From: Arcuatula senhousia
Lineage: Eukaryota; Mollusca; Bivalvia; Mytilida; Mytilidae
Direction: 5' to 3'
Length of the DNA: 64,000 nt
Assembly: GCA_963971305.1 (NCBI GenBank)
Contig: OZ020308.1
Coordinates: 21,821,838 to 21,885,837, forward strand
Both the position numbers and the translations under genes were made by a program. Positions 54,168-64,000 of the stretch are shown in pieces (within the stretch, counting starts at the first letter, position 1; each line of letters starts with the position of its first letter). Below the pieces are notes generated by a model, which had not been told where the DNA came from, did no database searches, and saw only the letters and a list, made by a program, of their open reading frames with translations.

Positions 54168-54705
54168 TATCCCCGCGCTACTCTGGTGTTTGATAGTATA
54201 AGGGCAAATAATTGAAAAAAATAAACTATGACTTTAATGAGCCTTACTAGTACTATCAAATGTATATGTATTAATATGAGACTTTTCCTTGGTAGTGGAA
54301 AAGATAGTAATGTAAAGAATTATGCATGACGAAGGAATGTGCCCTTAGGCTACCTATGCAGCCCAGTTTCTAAGGGCCATATCAAAATTCCGAAACCTTC
54401 GGCAGAATCTACATCCATAGTGCAACTACTGAGCCAAGTTTCAGTTCGGTATTCCAAATAACCTGGGAGGAGTTGCGTGACGAAGGAATAATTTGCCATT
54501 AGGCTACCTATGCAGCCCAGCCCCTAGGGGCCATATATCAAAATTCCGAAACCTTCGGCACAGTCCCCACCCACAATGCAATCAATGACCCAAGTTTCAT
54601 CTTTCTACTCCCAGTGGTTACAGAGATTATCCTGGACATTAACGCCATACGTACGTACATCGAACAGCAAAACATTATCCCCACGCTTTCGCTAGCGCGG
54701 GGATA
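54168..54705 (+). mobile_element. Tandem-repeat element P3 with TATCCCCGCGCTA ends
   Basis: Left end TATCCCCGCGCTACTC. Right-end hairpin ATCCCCACGCTTTCGCTAGC followed by GCGGGGATA, giving terminal inverted repeats TATCCCCGCGCTA. Two tandem units of about 150 bp (GACGAAGGAAT at about 54329 and 54479; TAGGCTACCTATGCAGCCCA; AAATTCCGAAACCTTCGGCA). CATACGTACGTACATCG lies before the hairpin. The frame read through it on the minus strand is incidental. Confidence 0.75.
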
Positions 54706-54765
54706 ACAAAAGAAAAACAACCAAAAACCGCACACGTATAATAGAAGAGTAATGTCACGATTGAA

Positions 54766-55515
54766 TCAGGTGTTCCTCAGAGTTCTGTACTGGTACCCAA
54801 CCTTTTCCTTTTTACATTAACGACATTCCAGTAGGTTAAATACATGCATCAACAATAAAATTATTTGCCGATCATACTATTGCGTATTTACATGGAGCTT
54901 TTATATCCAACAAAAATAGTGAAACTCCACAGGAACATTTTAATAATGGCCATGAACTTCATGAAATTGAGCATGTTGACGCCTTCAAATACCTTGTTGT
55001 ATTAATTCAATCTCACCTAAAATGGGACTGACAAATAAACAACATCACTTTAATGTTAATAATACTTTGGGGTTCCTATGCAGAAACAAAATCAGTTCCA
55101 CTGTAAAAAAACGCATTCATACAAATCACTAGTTAAACCTTAAGTGGAGTATGCCTGGTACGTGTGGGATTCATACACACAGTAAGACACCAACAAAAAA
55201 AATATCGAAGAAGTGCAGCGGGGGACTGTAAGGTTTATGTATTTCTATAGTCGCTCCCATAATAAATCAAGCGTTAGTGACATGATACAAAATGTATATG
55301 ATCTGAACTTGAGATCCCTAGCAAACCGCAGAACAGACCCCACTGGACAATGTTTTATAAAATATCTAAGGTCAAAACACTAAACCGGCTCACTAGACAC
55401 ATGACCCGCCTCTCCTACCAAATTCCACAGTCTCGTCTTCAAATCCGTCAACAAACATCCTTTCCCCGAACAATACGAAACTGGAACAACCTTCCTTTGT
55501 CCTGGCCCCGGTGCC
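54766..55515 (+). pseudogene. Decayed LINE reverse transcriptase, C-terminal half
   Basis: The plus strand reads GVPQSSVLVPNLFLFYINDI (motif 4 and following), KLFADHTIAYL (where an intact element has FADDT; the second Asp is His), FKYLVVLIQSHLKWD, then after several stops NRRT..MFYKISK, TRLSYQIPQSRLQIRQQTSF and PRTIRNWNNLP. Typical CR1/L2/jockey-like RT order. More than six frame breaks; the catalytic pair is lost. Confidence 0.8.
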
Positions 55516-56104
55516 ACAAAACAAAAAAAATATTCTTAAGTCTGAGAATATTCTCAACATCATTAAGTAATTACTCAGAATAACTAGCCTTTATTGAAGT
55601 TTTGTTTCAGAGGGGCCTGAGTGAATCATCTGAGTCATTCAAAGCAGCTGTCTCAGCACTTCGACACTAAATTGTACATAGTTTTCTCTTAACTTAAAAC
55701 TATATCTGTAGTTATATTATCTATATAAACCGTCCTATCGCGCTGTCGTCGTATATTTGCGAAATAAGAATAAGTGGACGTAGAACAGACGGTTTGTTGC
55801 GTGCAATGCATTGTGGTGTATGTTTTTTTTTACTATTTTATTAAGAGAGCCAGGAGTCAAAAAAGAGGTAATTAAAAAGAAGCATGGAAAACCTGGAACA
55901 GTGATTGTTGTACCAACCTATAAAAGGGATTTGAACTGTCAAACTCCTAAATGTTCCAATCTTGGTCAAAAGTCTCGTTCATAAGGTTTACACAGTTATC
56001 ACACTTCTCTCGTGCAGTTTCTTTAACTCTTGTTCCCGTAACTACTTGAACCGGTTTTAAAATAACCTCGCGCAATAGTTTTAAAAAAAATGTTTTTTAC
56101 GTTT
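55516..56104. other. Mostly unannotated; short repeat at 55838-55910
   Basis: 55838-55910 parallels 21225-21300 next to the pogo remnant. The rest is AT-rich with nothing recognised. Confidence 0.45.
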
Positions 56105-56607
56105 ATGAAATAGGCAAAATATGCGCATTATTTTAGCAACGAGCCGTACAGTTTGATTTCCATAAAAAGCAACGAGGCGTACAGTATCAAATTATGAGTG
56201 CTTGATTTCAAATAATTATAGTGCTTCTATTAACAAACCATCAAGCTTATAATTTAAACAAATAAGACATAAAAGGTCAAAATTTATTTTGCTGTGTAAA
56301 ATTGTCAATTTTCAATTGAAAAAGGGAGGTCAAATTACGTGTTTTTGCTTCAAATTCACCCTTGGACTCGTAAAATGAAAATGCGTTTTTCGAATTTAAA
56401 AAGTATATTAGAAGATGCATGTACCAGCGGCTAATATAATCAATCGTTTGTGTTTAGGAAGTAACTCCACTGAAAAAATTACAATTAAACTCCCATCTAG
56501 ATAGAAAAATATGCATTTAAAAACTTTATTTTTTTGCAATTCCGTAATTATTCCGGTCCCGGACCGCACTACTTCCGGAATGCACTGTACGGGGGTTGGA
56601 CACCGTG
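56105..56607 (-). repeat. Dispersed repeat F, copy 2 (inverted)
   Basis: The 43-bp edge at 56565-56607 is the exact inverse of 51385-51427. GCAACGAGCCGTACAG and GCAACGAGGCGTACAG (about 56147 and 56169) mirror the CTGTACGGnnCGTTGC motifs of copy 1. Confidence 0.65.
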
Positions 56608-57516
56608 ATGTAGGTGCAGACATAAAAAAATATTTTCCAAAATTTGTCTGTTTTCAGGTAATTTAACAGAAATCATGCATATTGACCATCTTTTGACACA
56701 ATATTATCAATCAATAAAATATAGGCCTTATCAAACCTTATCCTAGGCTTTTAATTTGGTAATAGAAGGGAAAGAAACAAGAGCCAAGCACAGCTCGACC
56801 ATTAACACAAGGGAATTCGGTTACTTGATGGATATATCCGTGAAATATTTCTCTAAATTGGTCAAATATTGGATCATGATCGTGAATCGAACAATTCGGT
56901 CTACTAAAAATATTTTTTGTTAAAATTTGATTTTTTAAAAATTTTACGTTTTATATATCCAATTTAATATAGAGACAAATGCAAGTCTCACAATAACTTA
57001 ACATTAGAATTTAAAATATGAAAGTTATTTTTATTAAAACTAAATAACTATTCCAAATTTTGAAAAGGCACTCCTATTTCCATGAGAGACAAAAAAATCA
57101 TTCGTAAACAAGAAACAGATTTTCAATCTAGCAATATTATTTGAATAGTAAAATGGAGCTTCCAAAATTCTAATACACTATTTCAATTAGAAACTAGACA
57201 AGCCTGTTTTAGCGCACTAAAACTGATGTCTCCCCTGTCTAAAATAACACAATAATACAAGTTCAACCTTGAGGTCAAAAGGTAAAAATCACAATAACAT
57301 ACATTGTACAACAAATTGTTATATAATGATACATCTACATTCTAAAGCCCTATGCCATAGGATTAAAAAAAAGGTACACCGAGCGCAGCATGATATGACC
57401 GCAACAAGTTGAACCCTGTACATTGGAGGCCCAATATGGATAGTCTATTGTTTTGGTCACATGCAGCCCATGGTGGACCTACAAAGCTTTTTTACACATG
57501 CATCTTACGGTGGGTT
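56608..57516. other. AT-rich stretch, nothing recognised
   Basis: No gene or shared repeat noticed. Confidence 0.5.
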
Positions 57517-58198
57517 TTTAAAGGCATATTGTCTACGAAAAAATATTTTTTTGTAAAACCAAAAAATTGTCGTCAGACTATTCGTTTTGTTTATTTAGAA
57601 AGATACAAACTTTCAAAATACCACTAGGGTTCTTTATTACTTAAAAAATTGAAAAATAAATAATATTTGTAAAGCTTTACAAAAATTCATATTCATGAGA
57701 TGTAGATGAGCTGTAAGCATGCGCACTATACTTTCTTTGATTGAAAACTTCAATAGTTCTTGCACGTGGTGCATAATCTGTTTCTCGAAGTTTTAGCTCG
57801 GAAGAAAATTTAAACGGCAACCGAATATTAGAGCTACTTAATGAATAAAACTGACAATTATTGCCTGTATTAATTTTTGAATGTTATTTAAAAGGTAAAC
57901 ACGAAAAATATAGGTATTTTTTTCAACATATCAATGTATTCGGGGACAAAACTCGAGATTCCACTTAGTGTCCGTGTTAAAACTACTCAGTCTAAATCTG
58001 TGTCAATGTGACGTAGTGCAGGTAAATAAAATATCAATCAATATTTTCGAGCTATTTTGATCAAAATAAACTACTTTTGAGGCAAAATTTGTAGCAAATT
58101 TGTTTTTCAATATTCATTTTATTGCATTTCGGTCTAATTGACACCAAAAAATTGAGGGGTAAAAAAAATGAGTTTGCCGTAGACAATATGCCTTTAAA
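57517..58198 (-). mobile_element. Inverted-repeat DNA element J, copy 2
   Basis: 682 bp with the same TTTAAAGGCATATTGTCTAC termini and inverted interior, including TTTGTAAAGCTTTACAAA (57666-57683), GCATGCGCACTATAC and GCACGTGGTGCATAATC. Moderately diverged from copy 1. Confidence 0.8.
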
Positions 58199-58825
58199 TG
58201 CATATTTGACACATATATATTTGCAATAACATTTATAGCTAATCAAATGTTCCATTCCCCCAAGCTGAACAGGAGTTCATCAAAGTATAATTTGGAGTAC
58301 TGGTGCTTAATCTATCTATAGAATGTTGTAATAATAGAAGTGAACCTTTTTAATCAGTTAAACTCACCCATTCATTGAAAATGAAAACTAATCATAGGTA
58401 GATGATCTTTACCTGAAGGAAAAAAACTCCTATCTCCGAAAGATAATTGCTTATATCTATGATTGTTGCAACAAAATAATATTTTTTTTATGAATTTAAT
58501 GCTTTAAACAACTCTTTGACATTTATCTTTCACATTTTCTTTTATATAAATACCCTTTTTGAGCTATTTTTTCCATGTAAAATGTTCAACAGGTAAACTT
58601 TTTAAACTAGGAAAATTTTTCCTTCATGCAACAAGATAATCTCCTCTCTATAGATATGAGTTTAAACTGATCAGAGATATTAATTTCCATTGTAACACAT
58701 TCAATAGGAGGATTAAGTACGGGTACTCCAAGTGCCTTGATGAGTCCCAGTTCAGCTTGGGGTAATTAATCATTTTATTCGCTATAATAGGAAACAAATC
58801 TTATTTCTAAATTCATTGACATTTT
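58199..58825. other. AT-rich stretch, nothing recognised
   Basis: No feature noticed. Confidence 0.45.
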
Positions 58826-60203
58826 TTACACGATTAAGCCCCTTTTGGCCCTTTTTTATAAAAGGTTAGAACCACAAACCCCAAATGCAATAAAAAGCTT
58901 CATTCAGTGTATATAAGCATCATATTTAAACTTCATAATAATTGGCTGGCCCACCACAGTAACATTTCTTGTGTAAAACCATTTGCCTTGACCAACTTTA
59001 AAAAATGGCGTTTTTTGCCCTTTCGACCCCGTTTATCTCAAAAACAGTAAGAGATATTGCAAATCGGATTGAAAAATGCAGGCATGGATTTTCACCAGGA
59101 TTCCAATGAAAAAAAAAATTGAAAATCGGACCACAAATAAAAAAGTTATTTTTTTTGGGTGTGGCCCGTCTTTGGCCTCCTATAGCAATGTAACGGTCCA
59201 ATATACATCAAAACCATTGACACATTTTGTTGACAGAATTTAATGAGAAATTCAATAAAAAAAGAATTTTGCAAAATCAAATGAATAATAAAAATTCTAC
59301 AACAGTTTTGTCAATACACCCGATTTAGCCCCTTTTAGCCCTTTTTTCCAAAACGGTAAGGGCCACCAACCCCAACTACTCTAGTGGTTACAAATATCAT
59401 ATCAAAATTTCATATCAATTGGTCAATATTTACTCAAGTTATCACACGGAAACTAAATGTCCCAAGACGACGACGACAACGACGACATCGCCATAACAAT
59501 ATACGATCGCAAAAATTTTGCTAAAAAAGTTATGGCCTAGAAGGCTTTGCATGTCAAATTAGCATTTAATTGACCTTGAAGTCACAGGTCAAGGGCATTA
59601 AGGTTTGTGACACATTATTCCCATGATGACACATTATCATGTCAAAGATCAAGGCCATTTGTTTATATCTGGCCCAGACATGTTCTACGTGTAAAAATAT
59701 AATTTTATTAGATCTTGAGGTCAAAGGTCAAGGTCATATGAAGGTAATTCTGATACGAGCCAAATCGCCTCATGGTGAAACATCCACATGCCAAATATAA
59801 AAGGATAAAGGACCAGGACATACTTTGCACGTAAAATTAGCATTAATTTTACCTTGAGATCAAAGGTCAAGGTTTATAAAAGTCACTCCATTATGCTACA
59901 CATTATCTCATAGTGATACATCAACATGCCAAATATCAAAGCCCTATGTCAAAGAACAAAAAAGTTATGGCACAGACACACTTTCAATGTAAAATTAGCA
60001 TTAATTTGACCTTGAGGTCAAAGGTCAAGGTCATATGAAGGTCATTCTGGTACGCGACACATCGTCTCATGGTGAACATCCACATGCCAAATATCAAAGC
60101 CCTATCTCAAAGGATAGAAAAGTTATGGCCTGGACACGCTTTGTATGAGAAGAAGAAGAATATGTCTCCACCTTCTGGGAAGCTTAAGGGGAGACATAAA
60201 TAA
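58826..60203 (+). mobile_element. Tandem-repeat element P9 with AGGTCA-rich units
   Basis: An upstream module occurs twice (AAGCCCCTTTTGGCCCTTTT at about 58840 and TAGCCCCTTTTAGCCCTTTT at about 59332), followed by a GACGACGACGACAACGACG microsatellite (59465-59483). Four units of about 140-158 bp centred on TTGAGGTCAAAGGTCAAGGTC (about 59577, 59716, 59855, 60013) follow. The right end is AAGCTTAAGGGGAGACATAA. The left boundary is uncertain. Non-coding. Confidence 0.6.
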
Positions 60204-60960
60204 ATCAATTATTATGGTCTTACACAATTGTGTACATTTAAAAAGTGTTAAAAGGCTATTTTCATCGAGATATCATCTGCCTTTTGATTTAATTTTTTAC
60301 TAATATACATTTCATATTCTTTATTCTAATGTTCAACCATTCTGACACATACAATTTATCTATCAAAATTATAAGATATGAAGATATGATATGTATACTG
60401 CATGCTGAATTGTCCACGATAATAATTCAAAACGTGACCGCATTAGCTATAGCAAAACTGTTGACGATCGTTCCTGAACCATTAATTGACGATTCTACCC
60501 TGCGATTAGACTATGAAAACTTTTGTCTGATTAAAATCCATGTTGTATTTGCAAAACTTAAGTTCTAGTACTGAAACGTAAATTATGCACAGAAATAATG
60601 GTAATGTCGCCATTTTATAAATCCACATAAGTTATTAATATCGGTTACATTCTAGTAGTGACAACTAATTTGCAATAATCTCAAATTCATTTCTCTATAG
60701 ACATGGAGAGTTCGCTTTGTGCAATGAATTTATGGTATCATGATGTATAATTTTAAATTAATTATCCCTTCAACAACTTTATGGGGTTTCTTATTGATAG
60801 TTATGTCGTTAGGAAAACGTCAAGACCTTCAATGGGAATACCATGCAGTACTAAGTACCAGTTATTGACATTTGTTCTGCTGATTTTACAACCGAACTAA
60901 TTAAAATTTGGTAATGAGACCAGGAATTGGAAATTTTACATAATTTGAAAAGTAGAACTT
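60204..60960. other. AT-rich stretch, nothing recognised
   Basis: A 79-codon plus-strand frame at 60329-60568 has no recognisable domain. Confidence 0.45.
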
Positions 60961-60964
60961 TCAA

Positions 60965-61250
60965 CAGAAGCAAAGATGTACCAAAGGGGTAATCAGTATC
61001 ATAAAACCGTAAAGACAAGGACAAAACCGGCAGACAAAAAATCATCATAACAAAACAAACCACATAAAAACATAAAACACACACACACATACATAACAAC
61101 AAAACCGCATTCAGCAACGCGAACTCAAGTCGAAACGAGAGTGAACTCAGGTGCTCCGGAAGAGTAAGCAGTTCCTGCTTGCTATAGCACACCCGTCACG
61201 TTGCCAAAGATCGATTAAGTGTTGGTCGAATCCGGAAAGGATGACATTAC
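60965..61250 (-). mobile_element. Family C 3'-end fragment (C12)
   Basis: CAACAGAAGCAAAGATGTAC, then CGCAACGCGAACTCAAGTCG-type sequence, GTGAACTCAGGTGCTCCGGA, AGAGTAAGCAGTTCCTGCTT and GCTATAGCACACCCGTCACG, to about 61250. An intermediate CACACACACACATACATA stretch replaces part of the C1 sequence. Confidence 0.8.
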
Positions 61251-61408
61251 AAAACTCTATGTCAAATATGTTATTCGTGTTGGTTTTTTCTAACAATAAT
61301 GTAAGGAATAGAGAGAAGATAGATTGAATAGATGAGGAGAAATGGGTGACAGAAAATTTGGCGTAGACCTGCAAGACATTCAAATTTCAAAGTACCAATG
61401 TTTTTATT

Positions 61409-62623
61409 ATGTCTCCCAAACGAAGTTTGGAGACATGTTGTTTTTGCTCAGTTCTTATTATTTTTATTAGTATTATTATTTTTCTTCTTTCCAGGTGCGT
61501 TTTTTTTAACACTTGTCTACGGCGTTTCTCAGAAACCAATAGACGGAATCGCTTGATATCATATGACTTGATAGGCCCATATTCCTAGATGATCCTCCCG
61601 AAATTTTTTTTTTCAATATTTTGGAGGGAACATATATTTTGGGGGTCTCAAAAGGGGGTGGGGTTTTGCAAAATTTTACTAAAGAAGTCTATGATATAAC
61701 TTGATAATGTGTGATCTTAAACTTGGAAATACTGTGTTACCTCAGATATTTAAATTTTCATACCGGGCCAAATTAAGTGGTGAGTTATTACGCTTCATTG
61801 TCTTAAGAAGGGGTCATGCCCCACCCCCTCAAATGACAAAATACTAAATATTCTGAAAACCATTGAGATTCCCACCCTATAACCATATATATTATTACTC
61901 CTTATGGTAAGACGTATTATTTGGTACCATAGGGGGTCTGAGGGGGGTCATGCCCCACCCCCCCCTTAAATGACAAAATACTTGAAATTCTGAAAACCAC
62001 TTAGATCCCCACCCTATAACCATATATATTATTTCTCATAATGATAAGACGAATTATTTGGTACCATATAAGGGTCTGAGGGGGGTCATGCCCAACCCCC
62101 TCAAATGATAGAATACTAAATAACTTGTGTTAATAGGGGAACCCCTGCCCAAATTTTTTCCATGGGGGTCTAAAAGTGCATTTAAAGAATTTCCAGGATT
62201 TTGCTTTTGCCTGGGACGTCTGTAAAACTTGCATTTTTAGGGGAACACCTGTCCAATTTCTTTCCAGGAGGTTATAAAAATGCATTTAAAGGCATTTCTA
62301 GGATTTTGCTTACTCGTGGGACTTCTGTAAAACTTTGATTTATAGGGGAACCCCTGCCCAAACTTTTCCCATGAGGTCCTATAAATGCATTTAAAGGCAT
62401 TTCCAAGATTTTTCTTACCCCTGGGACGTCTGTAAAACTAGTATGAGATTGCTATGACGTCCTGGGCATTTTTCCAGCAAGCAAGTCCCACGGCACCAGC
62501 TTGCTGGAAAAATGCCGAGGATGTCAGAGCAATCTCGGACTACTGTAAAACTTGTATTTATAGGTAAAAACACCCTGCGCATATTTTCCCCATGTGATTA
62601 ATGGGACTTCGTTTGGGAGACAT
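61409..62623 (+). mobile_element. Tandem-repeat element P2 with ATGTCTCCCAAACGAAG ends
   Basis: Left-end hairpin ATGTCTCCCAAACGAAGTTT followed by GGAGACAT; right end CTTCGTTTGGGAGACAT, the inverse of the left end. Two interior arrays: units with GGGTCATGCCCCACCCCC and AACCATATATATTA (about 61800-62110), and units with GGGGAACCCCTGCCCAA, TGCATTTAAAGGCATTTC and GGGACGTCTGTAAAACTT (about 62135-62440). A 92-bp hairpin lies inside at 62445. Non-coding. Confidence 0.8.
62445..62536. repeat. 38-bp-arm hairpin inside P2
   Basis: 62445-62482 (GAGATTGCTATGACGTCCTG...) pairs with 62499-62536 (...ATGTCAGAGCAATCTC) at 35 of 38 positions around a 16-nt loop. Flanking copies of CTGTAAAACT (about 62431 and 62543) come from the host tandem units, so a target duplication cannot be separated from the array. 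Possibly a small MITE. Confidence 0.75.
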
Positions 62624-62681
62624 TCGAAACTGCATCCAGTTTCAATTATACCTTGTTTAAATATGAAAATAAAAGGATAGC

Positions 62682-63034
62682 ACCTCAGTTGCTGTCTTCA
62701 CTCAAGAAATTTTACGAAAGACATCATGCGCTTAAATACAAATATGGGATTTCTATCTCTCAGATGAGTGTAGAAGTTGGTTTGTCTTCCTTTACTGGAT
62801 TTGACACACTGAGTTGACAATTAGCAGCGCAACGAGTGCGCTTAAGTAAACAGGAACTGCTTACTCTTCCGGATCACCTAAGTTCAATTCTTATTCTTAA
62901 TTTGTGTTCAGCTAGTTTTGTGTTTTTATGTTGGTGTTTTTTCGTGCTGTTCTCATTTATGTTGTCGGTTTTGTCGTTGCCCGTTCGTACTTTTGACACT
63001 CGAATGTCCCATTGGTGCCCCCTAGCTTCTCTCT
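62682..63034 (+). mobile_element. Family C 3' end with RT C-terminus (C13)
   Basis: Begins CTCAGTTGCTGTCTTCACTC (RT codons, LLSSLKKF-type), continues GGGATTTCTATCTCTCAGAT and CCTTTACTGGATTTGACACAC, then GGAACTGCTTACTCTTCCGG, to CCCTAGCTTCTCT. Encodes the last about 30 RT residues, with the stop lost by divergence. Confidence 0.75.
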
Positions 63035-63164
63035 GAAAACCAAAATCGACGCGAAAGGCTCTACCCCAAACATTTTTTAAAATGGAGACAAAAACAGAAC
63101 AAGTGATTTCGACCTGAATTTCCCAAGGAATATCTTCACATCAGCAGTGTAGGCAAAAAATCAT

Positions 63165-63262
63165 TTGAGTGAGTGAGTTGGTGTTTTACGCCCTTCCTGT
63201 ACCAACGTTACGCTATATAGGTTATTTAAAGGCAATGGACGTGCAGAGGATGGTAAATAAAG
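63165..63262 (-). mobile_element. Family A 3'-end fragment (A9)
   Basis: GAGTGAGTGAGTTGGTGTTT, TACGCCC, then a small insertion (TTCCTGTACCAA) and CGCTATATAGGTTATTTAAA. About 95 bp, strongly 5'-truncated. Sits in the 3' region of the RT element at the right edge. Confidence 0.8.
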
Positions 63263-63539
63263 GTAATAACAAAACTACCGAACTTGAATGATCAATCTCA
63301 TAGTCCAGAGAAAATGACAAAAACGAATCAGTCATACCGGAGAACTGGTGGATCGCAATGGTCCTGACTTGGTACAGGCATTTCAAACGAAATGGTGGGT
63401 TAAACCAGGTTTTATGGCGCCAAACCTCCCTCTTCCATTGCGATCGTAGGATCCGGTAATGACCATAGAACACAACAGAGTTGTGAGACACAATAGGGAT
63501 ATTGAGGTGATCATCTCAGTACAGCAGACCAGTCAAACA
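63263..63539 (-). mobile_element. 3' UTR of the right-edge RT element
   Basis: Contains CCTGACTTGGTACAGGCATT, AACGAAATGGTGGGTTAAAC and GCGCCAAACCTCCCTCTTCC, matching the 12.7-12.8 kb region downstream of the other RT C-terminal frame. This 3' sequence differs from the C1-type 3' end, so two RT subfamilies with different 3' regions are present. Confidence 0.6.
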
Positions 63540-64000
63540 CTAATTAAAACAATTAACTATCATATCTTTTAACTCAATTTTGAACTTTTCTACTAGTGGC
63601 TGATAACGAAGAAAGAATTTTTTTAGTGATCGTATGAGACGTATTTTCTTATAGCCCTGCTTCAAAAGTCGGTCACGAAGAAACCGGTGTCTGATCAAAA
63701 AATCTGTGAAATGTGTGCAAGCTCTGGCATATCGAATAAGTTGAGAAATATAAACACCGTATGCAGGAGAAGTAGGTATATTGCTCTGTAGATTAGGAAA
63801 ATTAATAATTTGAAAATTAAAATCGTCTCGTTTATCGTAAATTTTTGTACTGAGATGACCACCTGGGTCAAATTCGAGGTGCAAATCCAAGAAAGACGTG
63901 AAGCAATTAGATTCGGTGGTCTCTTTAATCTCCAATTCCGGAGGATATATTGAAGGAATCCAACTACCAAATGAAGTGTTATTGACAGAAAGGACATCAT
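63540..64000 (-). CDS. YIDD-type reverse transcriptase, C-terminal part, open (runs off window)
   Basis: The minus-strand frame is open from the right edge to a TAA at 63540. It enters the window in the second Asp of the YIDD motif (DVLSVNNTSFGSW). Then come IYPPELEIKETTES, FLDLHLEFDPGGHLSTKIYD, KRDDFNFQIINFPNL, SNIPTSPAYGVYISQLIRYA, CTHFTDFLIRHRFLRDRLLK, QGYKKIRLIRSLKKF and the C-terminus LKDMIVNCFN. About 153 codons without a stop, in contrast to C1. The sequence is a distinct subfamily of the C1 type (about half the residues shared by eye). The catalytic palm and fingers lie beyond position 64000. Function: cDNA synthesis for a retroelement, probably Penelope-like. Whether the whole element is intact cannot be seen. 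Confidence 0.8.
   Translation of the reverse strand, partial: DVLSVNNTSFGSWIPSIYPPELEIKETTESNCFTSFLDLHLEFDPGGHLSTKIYDKRDDFNFQIINFPNLQSNIPTSPAYGVYISQLIRYARACTHFTDFLIRHRFLRDRLLKQGYKKIRLIRSLKKFFLRYQPLVEKFKIELKDMIVNCFN

Overview
This window is invertebrate nuclear DNA, very probably from a bivalve mollusc and most likely a mussel (Mytilidae). Three things point there. The DNA is AT-rich, with no bacterial-style gene packing. Several sequences are ones I associate with mussel repeats: the motif GACGAAACGCGCGTC near 26.7 kb, and the 3' region of a reverse-transcriptase element carrying GGAACTGCTTACTCTTCCGGAG. Tandem-repeat-bearing elements with GACGGACG-type microsatellites resemble the 'pearl' class described from bivalves. 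No host protein-coding gene can be called with confidence. The few host-exon candidates (19.80-19.97, 33.82-33.91 and 34.09-34.54 kb) are weak.

Almost everything recognisable is transposable-element sequence, often nested. (1) Family A (about 489 bp, CTCA tail) and family B (about 525 bp, AACT tail) are related non-autonomous retroelements that share a GC-rich head. Five A copies have perfect 12-13 bp target-site duplications (TSDs). (2) A YIDD reverse-transcriptase family, probably Penelope-like ('family C'), is present as coding remnants at 8.8-10.3, 13.1-14.0, 14.7-15.3 and 63.5-64.0 kb and as many fragments of its 3' end. (3) LINE remnants lie at 3.2, 4.4-5.2, 36.6-37.6, 43.7-47.9, 50.4-50.7 and 54.8-55.5 kb. 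The 43.7-47.9 kb copy has an esterase-like ORF1 followed by an endonuclease/reverse-transcriptase ORF2. (4) Decayed pogo/Tigger-type DDE transposases lie at 21.5-22.6 kb and 36.0-36.5 kb. (5) At least seven elements (E, P1-P9) have internal tandem units of about 110-170 bp, hairpins at their ends and short terminal inverted repeats. (6) There are MITE-like inverted-repeat elements at 29.7, 49.0-49.6, 52.5-53.0, 57.5-58.2 and 62.4 kb.

Layout. 0-7 kb: B copy, E and P4 elements, LINE scraps. 7-16 kb: B and C copies, three RT remnants, A1 inside an RT reading frame, and A2 inside a 21-bp minisatellite. 16-24 kb: C fragments, B3, pogo remnant, long unannotated stretches. 24-27.4 kb: A3, P7, truncated B4 beside a perfect 71-bp inverted repeat, A4. 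27.7-33.7 kb: a 4.6-kb fold-back structure of about 340-bp units carrying A5, an 84-bp hairpin MITE and P1, then a second, diverged relative carrying A6. 34-43 kb: a lone ORF, E3, pogo fragment, LINE fragment, an inverted repeat, degraded B6. 43.7-48 kb: the two-ORF LINE. 49-64 kb: MITEs, degraded A8, P3, P9 with nuclear-receptor-like half-sites, P2, C fragments, and an RT open frame running off the right edge.

The most informative locus is P1. A paralogous uninterrupted copy of its host unit gives the empty site, and P1 appears inserted between two T residues with no TSD, as two head-to-tail copies with a 3'-terminal hairpin. That suggests a rolling-circle (Helentron-like) origin for this bivalve element class.
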